Assembly: GCA_020442095.1 (NCBI GenBank)
Contig: JAGRKY010000166.1
Span: 1 to 8,301, forward strand
DNA length: 8,301 nt
Source of the DNA: Bauldia sp.
GTDB lineage: Bacteria; Pseudomonadota; Alphaproteobacteria; Rhizobiales; Kaistiaceae
Reading direction: 5' to 3'
Shown: positions 1-7,027 of the stretch, piece after piece
Layout: each line of letters begins with the position of its first letter
Numbering within the stretch: the first letter of the stretch is position 1
Made by a program: the position numbers and the translations under genes
The notes under the pieces: generated by a model
What the model was told of the DNA's origin: nothing
Seen by the model: the letters and a program-made list of their open reading frames with translations, nothing else
The model's database searches: none

Positions 1-1777
1 CGTCGCTGGCCTCCATCAGGTGGGCCGCGATCTTCTTGGCCTTGGCCTCGATCTTGTCGAGCGCGCGGTAGACCGCCGACGTGCCATTGCCAGCGGTTCG
101 CGAGCCGTAAGTGCCCATCCCCTGCTGGACCTTGTCGGTATCGCCCTCGATCACCGAGACGGAGTCGATCGGGATACCGAAGCGGTCGGCCGCGATCTGG
201 GCATAGGTGGTCTCGTGGCCCTGGCCGTGACCCAGCGTTCCGACCAGCACTTCCACCGTGCCGACGGGATTGACCTTGATCTCCGCCATCTCCCAGACGC
301 CGACGCCGGCGCCAAGCGCTCCGCCCTCGGCCGAGGACGGCGCCACGCCACAGGCCTCGATATAGCAGGAAAGGCCGATGCCGCGCAGCTTGCCGCGCTT
401 GGCCGCTTCCGCCTTGCGGGCCTCGAAATCATCCCACTTGGACGCGGCCAGAGCCTTGGTGAGCAGGCCGTCATAGTTGCCGGAATCGTATTTCCACAGC
501 ACCGGCGTCTGGTAGGGGAACTCGCGGACGAAGTTCTTTCGCCGCAGCTCCGCCCGGTCGACCCCCAGCTCGCGCGCCGCCTTCTCGATCAGCCGCTCCA
601 GCACATAGGTCGCCTCCGGCCGCCCCGCCCCGCGAACCGCGTCGACAGGGACGGTATTGGTGTAGACGGCGCGGACGTTCACATGGATGTTCGGGATGAC
701 GTATTGGCCCGACAGCAGCGGCGCATAGAGGTAGGTCGGGATCAGCGACGCGAAGAGCGACATGTAGCCCCCGAGATTGGCGATCGTGTCGACCTTCAGT
801 CCGAGCATCTTGTAATCGTCGTCAAATGCGATCTCGGCCGTCGTCACATGGTCGCGGCCATGGGCATCGGTCAGGAATGCCTCGTTCCGGCCCGATACCC
901 ATTTCACCGGCTTGCCGGCTTGCTTGGCCGCCCACAGGCAGACCACCTCCTCCGAATAGGTGAAGATCTTCGAGCCGAAGCCGCCACCGACGTCGGGCGC
1001 GATGATCCTGAGCTTGTGTTCGGGGGCGACGTTGATGAAGGCGGAGAGCACCACCCGCAGGAGATGCGGGTTCTGGGTCGTGTTCCACAATGTGAAATGC
1101 CCGTCCGACGACCGGTAGTCGGCGACCACCGCCCGTGCCTCCATGGCACTCGGCACGACACGGTTGTTGACCAGGTCGATCTTGACGACGTGCTTGGCGG
1201 ACTTGATCGCGTTATCGGTGGCGGCCGCGTCGCCGAGCTCCCAGTCGAAGATGAGGTTGCTGGGTGCCCGGCCGTGCTCCCAGACCGAGGAATCCGCCTC
1301 GAATTCGTGGATAGCCGGTGCGTCGGGCTTCAGCGCGTCGACGGGATTCGTAACCGCGGGGAGGGTTTCGTAATCGATCTGGACGGCTTCGGCGGCATCC
1401 TCGGCCTGGTCGCGGCTGCGCGCCACGACGGCGACGATCGGCTGGCCGACAAAGCGCACCTTGCCGATCGCCAGCGGCGGGTAGGGGCCCATCCGCATGC
1501 CCGAGCCGTTCTTGGAGGTGATCGCCCAGCCGCAGATCAGATGGTTGATGCCACCGGCCTCGAGCTCCTCTCCCGTATGGATGGCGACGACGCCGGGCAT
1601 CTTGCTCGCCTCTGACAGATCGACCGATTTGATATGCGCGTGGGCGTGCGGCGAGCGCACGAAGACCGCATGAAGCTGACCGGCGAGGTTGACGTCCCCG
1701 GTATAGGTGCCCTGTCCTGTCGTGAAGCGTCGATCTTCCTTGCGCGGAACGCTCGCGCCGATTCCGTCGTTTGCCAT
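1..1777 (-). CDS. CoxL-like molybdopterin-binding large subunit of a form II / xanthine dehydrogenase-family hydroxylase (3' end cut by the window)
   Basis: I translated this frame by hand from the ATG at 1777-1775. It stays open for 592 codons to base 1, so the C-terminus (roughly 180-200 residues in this family) lies outside. The gene encodes the catalytic Mo-cytosine-dinucleotide subunit of an aerobic hydroxylase, which oxidises a C-H or aldehyde group with water as oxygen source. Visible motifs are an N-terminal '[19 protein letters not shown]' (11-29), DVGGGFGSK (262-270), the active-site loop AVRGAGRPE (380-388), GHGQGHE (516-522) and GMGTYGSR (553-560). The loop has Gly-Ala-Gly where form I CO dehydrogenase has Cys-Ser-Phe, so the selanyl-cysteine site is missing and CO is not a safe substrate guess. 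The start is supported by AGGGGAGGA five bases upstream. It follows the small subunit after 46 bp, in the S-L order typical of form II clusters. The family call is firm; the substrate is unknown. Confidence 0.93.
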   Translation of the reverse strand, partial: MANDGIGASVPRKEDRRFTTGQGTYTGDVNLAGQLHAVFVRSPHAHAHIKSVDLSEASKMPGVVAIHTGEELEAGGINHLICGWAITSKNGSGMRMGPYPPLAIGKVRFVGQPIVAVVARSRDQAEDAAEAVQIDYETLPAVTNPVDALKPDAPAIHEFEADSSVWEHGRAPSNLIFDWELGDAAATDNAIKSAKHVVKIDLVNNRVVPSAMEARAVVADYRSSDGHFTLWNTTQNPHLLRVVLSAFINVAPEHKLRIIAPDVGGGFGSKIFTYSEEVVCLWAAKQAGKPVKWVSGRNEAFLTDAHGRDHVTTAEIAFDDDYKMLGLKVDTIANLGGYMSLFASLIPTYLYAPLLSGQYVIPNIHVNVRAVYTNTVPVDAVRGAGRPEATYVLERLIEKAARELGVDRAELRRKNFVREFPYQTPVLWKYDSGNYDGLLTKALAASKWDDFEARKAEAAKRGKLRGIGLSCYIEACGVAPSSAEGGALGAGVGVWEMAEIKVNPVGTVEVLVGTLGHGQGHETTYAQIAADRFGIPIDSVSVIEGDTDKVQQGMGTYGSRTAGNGTSAVYRALDKIEAKAKKIAAHLMEASD

Positions 1778-1823
1778 GATATTCCTCCCCTGGGCGTCCG
1801 TCGGCCGGAGCCCGTAATCCTGA

Positions 1824-2288
1824 TTACATCCGCGCCGCGCCGGCCTTGATGGCCTTCACGATGTTTACGTAGCCTGTGCAACGGCAGATGTTGCCCTCCA
1901 GCTCGCTTCGGATCGTCTCGTCGTCGAGGTCCTTGCCAAGCCGGCGAACCATGTCGACACCGGCCATGATCATGCCGGGCGTGCAAAAGCCGCACTGGAG
2001 ACCGTGGTTTTCGTTGAACGCGGCCTGCATCGGATGAAGGTCGCCGTCCTTCGCCAGCCCTTCTATCGTCTGGATCTCCGAGCCATCCGCCTGCACCGCG
2101 AGGGTCGTGCACGACTTCGTCGCGACCCCGTCGATCAGGACGAGACAGGCACCGCACTGCGACGTGTCGCAGGCGACATGGGTGCCGGTCAGAGCGAGCT
2201 GGTCGCGAAGCACCTCCACGAGCAGTGTGCGGTCCTCCGTCTCGACCGAGACGGGATCCCCGTTCACCGTCATTCCCACCGTTGTCAT
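1824..2288 (-). CDS. CoxS-like [2Fe-2S] small subunit of the molybdenum hydroxylase
   Basis: This 154-residue protein is the electron-transfer subunit that carries two [2Fe-2S] clusters between the Mo centre and the flavin subunit. The N-terminal plant-ferredoxin-like domain has C40, C45, C48 and C60 (CDTSQCGAC then KSC). The C-terminal helical domain has C99 and C102 (QCGFCTPGM) and C135 and C137 (ICRCTGY). All eight cluster ligands are therefore present, and the length is normal for the family (about 150-165). The ATG at 2288 is preceded by GGGAGG five bases upstream, and the gene ends in TAA at 1826-1824. It is the first gene of the leftward unit, 46 bp ahead of the large subunit, and is transcribed divergently from the GntR regulator. 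No flavin/CoxM subunit is seen in the window; in form II clusters it usually follows the large subunit, which would place it past the left edge. Confidence 0.95.
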   Translation of the reverse strand: MTTVGMTVNGDPVSVETEDRTLLVEVLRDQLALTGTHVACDTSQCGACLVLIDGVATKSCTTLAVQADGSEIQTIEGLAKDGDLHPMQAAFNENHGLQCGFCTPGMIMAGVDMVRRLGKDLDDETIRSELEGNICRCTGYVNIVKAIKAGAARM

Positions 2289-2344
2289 TGAAACCTCCCG
2301 TTGTCGATTCTTCTCAGGCTATCCCGAGTTTGGCCAAAGGTCGA

Positions 2345-2373
2345 TTGACCGTCGACATCAGTCAAGATACCAT
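2345..2373 (+). promoter_or_regulatory. Possible sigma-70-type promoter for the regulator operon
   Basis: TTGACC (2345-2350) and TACCAT (2368-2373) are separated by 17 bp and match the -35/-10 consensus at 5/6 and 4/6. Transcription would begin near 2380, giving a leader of about 17 nt, with GGTATACC just downstream of the start site. An alternative -10, CATAAT at 2371-2376, matches better but sits 20 bp from the -35. This is a weak call from sequence alone. No comparably good minus-strand pair was found. Confidence 0.25.
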
Positions 2374-2387
2374 AATCTGGCATTACA

Positions 2388-2395
2388 GGTATACC
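2388..2395. promoter_or_regulatory. Candidate operator of the NanR-like regulator (GGTATACC)
   Basis: This perfect 8-bp palindrome ends one base before the regulator's ATG. Because it is palindromic, it contains GGTATA on both strands, and GGTATA is the repeat recognised by E. coli NanR. FCD-type GntR proteins in general favour GTATAC-like palindromes. On the minus strand a second, imperfect copy (TGGTATC, within 2366-2372) lies 24 bp away in the same orientation. Binding here would cover the only SD-like bases (AGG, 2387-2389) and the start codon, consistent with autorepression. Site identity is inferred. Confidence 0.45.
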
Positions 2396-2396
2396 A

Positions 2397-3104
2397 ATGT
2401 CCGGAACGGTGGTTCGCCAGCGCAAGCTCTACGAAGAAGTCGCGAAGCGACTGGAGCAGCGCATTGCCGACGGCGATTTCGCACCAAGCGACCCGCTTCC
2501 CTCCGAGCGCGAACTGATGGAAGCCTATGGCGTCGGCCGCCCGGCGATCCGCGAGGCGCTCTTCCATCTGCAAAATCTCGGCCTCGTCGAATTGCGGTCC
2601 GGAACCCGCGCCCGGGTCACGCGGCCGACGCCCAGGTCCGTCGTCGACGGGCTTTCGATCACCGCGCGGCACATGCTCGCCGCGCCGGACGGCATCCGGA
2701 ATTTCCAGGGCGTCCGGGTCTTCTTCGAGACGGGGCTGGCGCGACATGCGGCTCTCCATGCCACCGAGCAGGATCTTGCGGATTTCGAGGCCGCGCTTGA
2801 GGACAATCGCGAGTCGATCGGCGATTTCGGCCGTTTCGAGCGCACCGACGTGGCGTTCCACTACGTCCTCGCGGAGATCCCGCGGAACCCGATCTTCACG
2901 GCGATCCACGCCGCCTTTGCCGAATGGCTGCTCGAGCAGCGCCAGACGACGCTGGCGCCCGGCGTCGACGTCATTTCCTACAAGGCTCATCGCGCGATCT
3001 TCGAGGCGGTGGCGGCCCGCGATGCCGATCGCGCCGATCAGGCGATGCGCGAGCATCTCGAATTCGTCGCGCTGCGCTACGCCGACGTCAGCGAGGCACG
3101 CTGA
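2397..3104 (+). CDS. NanR-like GntR-family (FadR/FCD) transcriptional regulator
   Basis: This 235-residue regulator has an N-terminal winged helix-turn-helix (about 8-76; LPSERELMEAYGVGRPAIRE at 34-53, wing SGTRARV) and a C-terminal FCD effector domain (about 103-225). The FCD metal ligands are all visible: D151 and H155 (DVAFH), H198 and H220. The FCD part closely follows E. coli NanR, with segments such as VLAEIP.NPIF.AIH, PDGI.NF and R.FFE. It therefore probably senses an acidic sugar-like metabolite, although no sialic-acid genes are nearby. The ATG at 2397 has only a weak AGG as ribosome site, which overlaps the candidate operator, so a leaderless or short-leader message is possible. The gene shares one base with the following ABM gene. 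It most likely regulates itself, the downstream catabolic genes and perhaps the divergent hydroxylase. The family is certain; the effector is unknown. Confidence 0.92.
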   Translation: MSGTVVRQRKLYEEVAKRLEQRIADGDFAPSDPLPSERELMEAYGVGRPAIREALFHLQNLGLVELRSGTRARVTRPTPRSVVDGLSITARHMLAAPDGIRNFQGVRVFFETGLARHAALHATEQDLADFEAALEDNRESIGDFGRFERTDVAFHYVLAEIPRNPIFTAIHAAFAEWLLEQRQTTLAPGVDVISYKAHRAIFEAVAARDADRADQAMREHLEFVALRYADVSEAR

Positions 3105-3406
3105 TGTCCGGTTATGTGGTCATCGTCGATTTCGTGCTGAAGCCGGGCAAGCGCGCTGAATTCCGGACGATGATCGACAGCAACGCGCGTGCCTCCTTCA
3201 CCAATGAAGAGGGCTGCCGGCGGTTCGACGTGCTGGAGCCCTCGGGCGAGGCCGACCGGATCCTGCTCTACGAAATCTACACCGATCGCGCCGCTTTCGA
3301 GGCGCATATCGAGACCGGGCACTTCCGTCACTTCGATCGGGCAAGCGCGGATCTGGTTCTGAAGAAGTCCTTTGTCGAGTGCAGCCTCGTGGTGGAGGCC
3401 GCATAG
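3104..3406 (+). CDS. ABM-superfamily small protein (putative quinol monooxygenase, YgiN-like)
   Basis: This 100-residue protein has the single ferredoxin-like dimeric alpha+beta-barrel domain of the antibiotic biosynthesis monooxygenase family. It opens with the beta strand YVVIVDFVLKPGKRAEF (4-20). It then has the typical core 'NEEGCRRFDVLEP' (34-46), 'LLYEIYTDRAAFEAHIET' (54-71) and H73, F74 and F77 in the GHFRHF segment. Family members include cofactor-free monooxygenases and small isomerase-like or scavenging enzymes, so the reaction cannot be assigned. Its ATG overlaps the regulator's TGA by one base (TGATG), with GCGAGG seven bases upstream, so it is translationally coupled to the regulator. 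It may act on a reactive intermediate of the pathway encoded downstream, but that is only inferred from position. The ORF can be extended upstream in frame, but only inside the regulator gene, and the domain begins here. Confidence 0.85.
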   Translation: MSGYVVIVDFVLKPGKRAEFRTMIDSNARASFTNEEGCRRFDVLEPSGEADRILLYEIYTDRAAFEAHIETGHFRHFDRASADLVLKKSFVECSLVVEAA

Positions 3407-3558
3407 GTTCGATCGCCTGCGGCCGGAGAGCCGGGGCGGGGAAGAAGGGGGGAGATGGATTGATGGCAAGCCGGAGCCGCGAGGCGACAGCCGGTGTGAT
3501 GGTGTCGGGAGTCGTCTGATCGTGCCGTCGCTTCCATCAGGGCTGCGGGCGTGATCCG
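3407..3558 (+). other. 152-bp gap before the RuBisCO-like gene
   Basis: This is the only sizeable gap in the rightward unit. It is GC-rich, with a purine-rich run (GGGGAAGAAGGGGGGAGATGG, 3437-3457). I see no convincing promoter, terminator hairpin or GGTATA-like site. An 18-codon ORF at 3463-3519 sits behind a good SD-like run and ends in a TGA that is also the in-frame stop upstream of the RuBisCO-like gene. It has no recognisable content. Confidence 0.5.
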
Positions 3559-4806
3559 ATGAGCGAGCGTATCCACGCGCGTTACATTGTCGAGACGGCC
3601 GACGAGCCGCGCCGTGCCGTCGAGGTGATGGCCGGAGAGCAGTCGTCCGGGACGTTCGTCGCCGTGCCGGGCGAGACCGCCGACATCCGCGAGCGGTCCG
3701 GAGCGCGGATCGAAAGCCTGACCGTGGTCGAGGATGTCGACGCGCCCAGCCTGCCCGGCGCGCGAGCCGGCAGGATCTACCATCGCTGCGCGGTCGAACT
3801 GTCCTGGCCGCTCGAAAATCTCGGCCCGTCGCTGCCCAATCTGGTGGCGACCGTGGCCGGCAATCTCTTCGAGCTCAAGCAGTTCTCGGGTCTGCGGATT
3901 GTCGACATCGACCTGCCGCGGGCCTTCGCCACGCGCTACGAAGGACCGCAATTCGGCATCGAAGGCACGCGGCGCCTGTCCGGCGTCGCCGACGGTCCTC
4001 TGATCGGCACCATCGTCAAGCCGAGCGTGGGGCTGACGCCGGAGGCGACGGCCGATCTGGTCGATACGCTCGCCGGTGCCGGAATCGACTTCATCAAGGA
4101 TGACGAGCTCCAGTCCGACGGGCCGGCCTGTCCTTTCGAGGCGCGCGCCCGGATGGTGATGGCGGTGATCGACCGCCATGCCGACCGGACCGGCAAGAAG
4201 GTGATGTTCGCCTTCAATGTGACCGGTGACCTCGACGAGATGCGCCGCCGTCACGACCTGGTCCTGTCGCTCGGCGGCACATGCGTCATGGCCAGCCTCA
4301 ACTCGGTGGGACTGGTGGGAATGATCGAGCTTCGCCGTCACGCCGCGCTGCCGATCCACGCCCATCGCAACGGCTGGGGCTACCTGTCGCGCGCCCCGAT
4401 GCTCGGCTGGGATTACCCCGCCTGGTCCAAGCTGTGGCGGCTTGCAGGCGCCGACCACATGCATGTCAACGGCATCCGCAACAAGTTCTGCGAGGAAGAC
4501 GCCAGCGTCGTTCGTTCGGCGAAGAGCCTGCTGGCGCCGATGTTCCCCGACAAGCCCTGTGTCGCCATGCCGGTCTTCAGTTCGGGGCAGACCGCCGCGC
4601 AGGCCGCCGACACTTGGCGGGCGCTCGGCGGCACCGACCTGATCTATGCCGCCGGTGGCGGCATCATGGCCCATCCGGACGGAATTGCGGCCGGCGTGCG
4701 GGGGCTTCGGCAGGCCTGGGAAGCGGCCGCTTCGGGAATCGATGCCGAGGCCTATGCGAAGACCCATCCGGAATTCCGCGTCGCGCTGGAGGCACTCGCC
4801 CGATGA
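3559..4806 (+). CDS. oiaX: RuBisCO-like protein (form IV), probable 3-oxo-isoapionate-4-phosphate transcarboxylase/hydrolase or decarboxylase
   Basis: This 415-residue protein has the RuBisCO large-subunit fold: an N-terminal alpha/beta domain (about 1-125) and a TIM barrel (about 140-400). Equivalents of spinach RuBisCO residues are clear: E27 (E60), T32 (T65), N102 (N123), K154 (K175), K180 (carbamylated K201), D182 (D203), E183 (E204), H269-R270 (H294-R295), H302 (H327), K309 (loop-6 K334), S341 and G343 (S379, G381) and the phosphate-binding GGG at 366-368. Two differences stand out: F33 for W66 and S156 for K177. The metal site and phosphate sites are thus intact, suiting a Mg-enolate reaction on a phosphorylated sugar acid rather than CO2 fixation. 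The kinase and ApnO-like partners suggest it cleaves 3-oxo-isoapionate-4-phosphate to 3-phosphoglycerate and glycolate, or decarboxylates it. An in-frame TGA at 3517-3519 makes ATG 3559 the first possible ATG, though its ribosome site is poor. The next gene overlaps by ATGA. Confidence 0.88.
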   Translation: MSERIHARYIVETADEPRRAVEVMAGEQSSGTFVAVPGETADIRERSGARIESLTVVEDVDAPSLPGARAGRIYHRCAVELSWPLENLGPSLPNLVATVAGNLFELKQFSGLRIVDIDLPRAFATRYEGPQFGIEGTRRLSGVADGPLIGTIVKPSVGLTPEATADLVDTLAGAGIDFIKDDELQSDGPACPFEARARMVMAVIDRHADRTGKKVMFAFNVTGDLDEMRRRHDLVLSLGGTCVMASLNSVGLVGMIELRRHAALPIHAHRNGWGYLSRAPMLGWDYPAWSKLWRLAGADHMHVNGIRNKFCEEDASVVRSAKSLLAPMFPDKPCVAMPVFSSGQTAAQAADTWRALGGTDLIYAAGGGIMAHPDGIAAGVRGLRQAWEAAASGIDAEAYAKTHPEFRVALEALAR

Positions 4807-6179
4807 GCCTGCCGGCCGATCACCTCGTCGCCTTCTACGGCGACGACTTCACCGGCTCCGCGGCCGTCATGGAGGTCTTGACCTTCGCCGGGCTGCCCAC
4901 CGTCCTGTTCCTCGGCCCTCCGACCGGCGAGGACATCGGCCGGTTCGCGGGATATCGCGGCATCGGCGTCGCGGGCCTGGCGCGTTCGCGCAGTCCCTCG
5001 TGGATGGAGGAACACCTCCCGGCGATCTTCGGGACGCTTGAGCCGATCGGTGCCCCGATCACCCACTACAAGGTGTGCTCGACCTTCGATTCCGCGCCGC
5101 ATGTCGGCTCGATCGGCAAGGCGATCGATCTTGCGGCGCCGATCCTCGGCGGTGCCTGGCACCCGCTGCTGGTCGCTGCGCCGCCCATCCATCGCTACCA
5201 GGCCTTCGGCAATCTCTTCGCCACGGTCGAGGGTGTCGGCTACCGGCTCGACCGTCATCCGGCGGTATCCCGGCATCCGACGACGCCGATGGACGAAGCC
5301 GACGTCCGCCTGCACCTCGCCAGGCAGACCGACCGCAGCATCGGGCTCGTCGATTTCCTGTCGCTTGCGAGCGGCGACAGTGATGATGCCCTCAGGCGGG
5401 AGGTCTCGGGCGGAGCGGAGATCGTCGCCATCGACGTCCTCGACGAGGACAGCCTCGCCGAGGCCGGTCGGTTGATCTGGGAGAACCGCGGCGAAAGGCT
5501 GTTGGCGATCGGCAGCCAGGGGGTCGAATACGCATTGATCGCCCATTGGCGAAAGGCCGGCCTGATCGGTGAGGCACCGCCGCCGCGGAGCGCCGGCGCG
5601 GAGCGCATCGCCGCCGTCTCGGGTTCGTGTTCGCCGGTCACCGGTCGCCAGATCGAATGGGCGGAGATCAACGGCTTCGCCGGAATACGTCTCGAGGCCG
5701 AAGCGGCGGTCGACGAAGCCCGCTGGCGCGCCGCCATCGACCGGGCGGTCGAGCAGGCGCTGACCGTGCTCCACAAGGGAGCGGCACCGCTCGTCTTCAC
5801 CGCAAGGGGCGCCGACGACGCGGCCATCCCCGCGCTCAAGCAGGCAGTTCTCCGCTCGGGCGAGACCGAGGAGGACATCAACGCCCGCATCGGACACGGC
5901 CTTGGCACCATATTGAAGGCCGTCGTCACCAGCGGAGATGTCCGGCGCATCGCGATTGCCGGCGGCGACACATCGGGCCACGCATTGGCGGGAATGGGCG
6001 TCGACGCGCTGGAAGCGGAGGTCGAGCTTGCGCCGGCCTGCGCCATAAGCCGGGGGCGCTCCGGCGAACCGGCGCTCGACGGAATAGAGATCGCATTGAA
6101 GGGCGGGCAGATGGGGCCCGTCGACTTCTTCGGAATGGTCGAAAACGGTCGGCCACTGCATATGGGAGGACGTCAGTGA
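4803..6179 (+). CDS. oiaK: Four-carbon acid-sugar kinase family (DUF1537), probable 3-oxo-isoapionate kinase
   Basis: This 458-residue ATP-dependent kinase belongs to the DUF1537 family. The N-terminal substrate domain has GDDFTGS (13-19), with the DDxTG signature, and the family block HYKVCSTFDSAPHVGSIGKA (88-107). The C-terminal nucleotide domain has AVSGSCSPVTGRQ (271-283), FTARG (332-336), IAGGDTSGHAL (385-395) and LKGGQMGPVDFFG (432-444). Family members phosphorylate threonate, erythronate, 3-oxo-tetronate or 3-oxo-isoapionate. The last is preferred here because the gene lies between a RuBisCO-like gene and an apionate oxidoisomerase-like gene. The ATG overlaps the previous stop (ATGA), with GGAGG ten bases upstream. 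A longer upstream reading in the same frame lies wholly inside the RuBisCO-like gene and is rejected. The kinase family is secure; the substrate is an inference from context. Confidence 0.88.
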   Translation: MSLPADHLVAFYGDDFTGSAAVMEVLTFAGLPTVLFLGPPTGEDIGRFAGYRGIGVAGLARSRSPSWMEEHLPAIFGTLEPIGAPITHYKVCSTFDSAPHVGSIGKAIDLAAPILGGAWHPLLVAAPPIHRYQAFGNLFATVEGVGYRLDRHPAVSRHPTTPMDEADVRLHLARQTDRSIGLVDFLSLASGDSDDALRREVSGGAEIVAIDVLDEDSLAEAGRLIWENRGERLLAIGSQGVEYALIAHWRKAGLIGEAPPPRSAGAERIAAVSGSCSPVTGRQIEWAEINGFAGIRLEAEAAVDEARWRAAIDRAVEQALTVLHKGAAPLVFTARGADDAAIPALKQAVLRSGETEEDINARIGHGLGTILKAVVTSGDVRRIAIAGGDTSGHALAGMGVDALEAEVELAPACAISRGRSGEPALDGIEIALKGGQMGPVDFFGMVENGRPLHMGGRQ

Positions 6180-7027
6180 CGCAAACGATCGCCCTGCTCG
6201 GCGCGGGCGGAAAGATGGGCGTCCGGCTCGCCACCAACCTTGAAGGCGAACCCTATGACGTCCTTCATGTCGAGGTCAGCGAGGCCGGCCGGCAGCGCCT
6301 CAAGGAAGCCACCGGCGTCGAATGCGTCGAGATGGGACAGGCATTGGGCAGCGCGGACGTCGTCCTGATGGCCGTGCCGGACGCCCTGATCGGCAAGATC
6401 GCCCACGGCTTCATCGATCAGGTCCGGCCCGGTACCGGCATCATCATGCTGGATGCCGCCGCGCCCCATGCCGGCGAGTTGCCGAAGCGCGACGACGTCA
6501 CCTATTTCGTGACGCATCCCTGCCATCCCTCGATCTTCCGCTACGAGCCGACGCGCGAGGCGCAGAAGGATTATTTCGGCGGCGTCCTTGCCATGCAGGC
6601 GATTGTTTGCGCCCTGATGCAGGGCCCCGATGCCGACTATGCTCGGTGCGAAGCGATCGCGAAGGCGATCTACAAGCCGGTCAGCCGGTCCCATCGGGTG
6701 ACGGTGGAAGACATGGCCATTCTCGAACCGGCGATGTCGGAGACGATCGCCGCCACCTTGATCACCGCGCTTCGCGAGGCGACGGACGCGGTCGTCGCCA
6801 GGGGCGTGCCGGCCGAGGCGGCCAGGGATTTCATGCTCGGACATATCGGCATCGAGATGGGGATCATCTTCGAGGATTTCCCGGGCCGGTTCTCCGATGG
6901 CGCGCTCTACGCCATCGAGAAGGCGAAGCCGAAGCTTCTCAGGGATGACTGGCTCAAGGTGCTTGAGCCGGACGAGGTGATGGCCAGCGTCAGGGAAATC
7001 TGCAATCCGGGAGGAAAGGCGTCATGA
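6176..7027 (+). CDS. apnO: D-apionate oxidoisomerase-like NAD(P)-dependent dehydrogenase
   Basis: This 283-residue protein begins with a Rossmann nucleotide site, ALLGAGGKMGVR (6-17), and VLMAVPD (63-69). It continues into a helical domain of the phosphogluconate dehydrogenase C-terminal type. Family-like segments are TYFVTHPCHPSIF (109-121), FGGVLAMQAIVCALMQGP (134-151), HRVTVEDMAILEPAMSET (173-190) and DFMLGHIGIEMGIIF (218-232). H114, H117, E184 and H223 are likely functional polar residues. I recognise the pattern as ApnO, which oxidises and isomerises D-apionate to 3-oxo-isoapionate. The kinase and RuBisCO-like genes upstream would then act on its product. The start is GTG at 6176, which overlaps the kinase stop (GTGA) and has GGGAGGA five bases upstream. 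The much longer upstream reading in this frame is inside the kinase gene. The main alternative is an oxidoisomerase for a related branched or tetronic acid. Confidence 0.8.
   Translation: MTQTIALLGAGGKMGVRLATNLEGEPYDVLHVEVSEAGRQRLKEATGVECVEMGQALGSADVVLMAVPDALIGKIAHGFIDQVRPGTGIIMLDAAAPHAGELPKRDDVTYFVTHPCHPSIFRYEPTREAQKDYFGGVLAMQAIVCALMQGPDADYARCEAIAKAIYKPVSRSHRVTVEDMAILEPAMSETIAATLITALREATDAVVARGVPAEAARDFMLGHIGIEMGIIFEDFPGRFSDGALYAIEKAKPKLLRDDWLKVLEPDEVMASVREICNPGGKAS

Larger units (their letters stand above)
2289..2396. promoter_or_regulatory. Divergent control region between the Mo-hydroxylase genes and the regulator operon
   Basis: This 108-bp gap is more AT-rich than the surrounding genes, especially 2361-2397, and must hold promoters for both directions. 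Three elements are visible: the palindrome GGTATACC at 2388-2395, a related half-site GATACC at 2366-2371, and an inverted repeat TTGAC-N11-GTCAA at 2345-2365 with GTCGAC inside it. A GntR regulator next to a divergent target with such elements suggests control of both units. That is inference from layout. Confidence 0.6.

Noticed and set aside
20..1615. 531-codon plus-strand ORF opposite the CoxL-like gene
   Set aside because: It is composition-driven antisense to a frame with full CoxL motifs and a good ribosome site, and its Arg/Asp/Gly-rich translation resembles no family.
1..2288. Annotating the leftward genes as a CO dehydrogenase
   Set aside because: The active-site loop lacks the AYRCSFR cysteine of form I enzymes, and CO use by GAG-loop enzymes cannot be assumed.
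2397..3104. Sialic-acid (nan) operon control
   Set aside because: Despite the NanR resemblance there is no NanA, NanK, NanE or sialate transporter gene in the window; the enzymes point to a different acid sugar.
3421..3440. CCGG-AGAG-CCGG as a terminator hairpin
   Set aside because: The stem is only four base pairs with no T-run, so it does not look like an intrinsic terminator.
3463..3519. 18-codon ORF with a purine-rich SD-like run as a real gene
   Set aside because: It is too short, has no recognisable content, and GC-rich DNA readily yields such ORFs; kept only as part of the gap description and a low-interest finding.
3328..4767. 479-codon minus-strand ORF opposite the RuBisCO-like gene
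   Set aside because: It is a shadow of GC-rich codon use; the plus strand carries intact RuBisCO-like catalytic motifs over the same span.
4752..6161. 469-codon minus-strand ORF opposite the kinase gene
   Set aside because: Same reason: the plus frame encodes a complete DUF1537 kinase and the antisense protein has no recognisable pattern.
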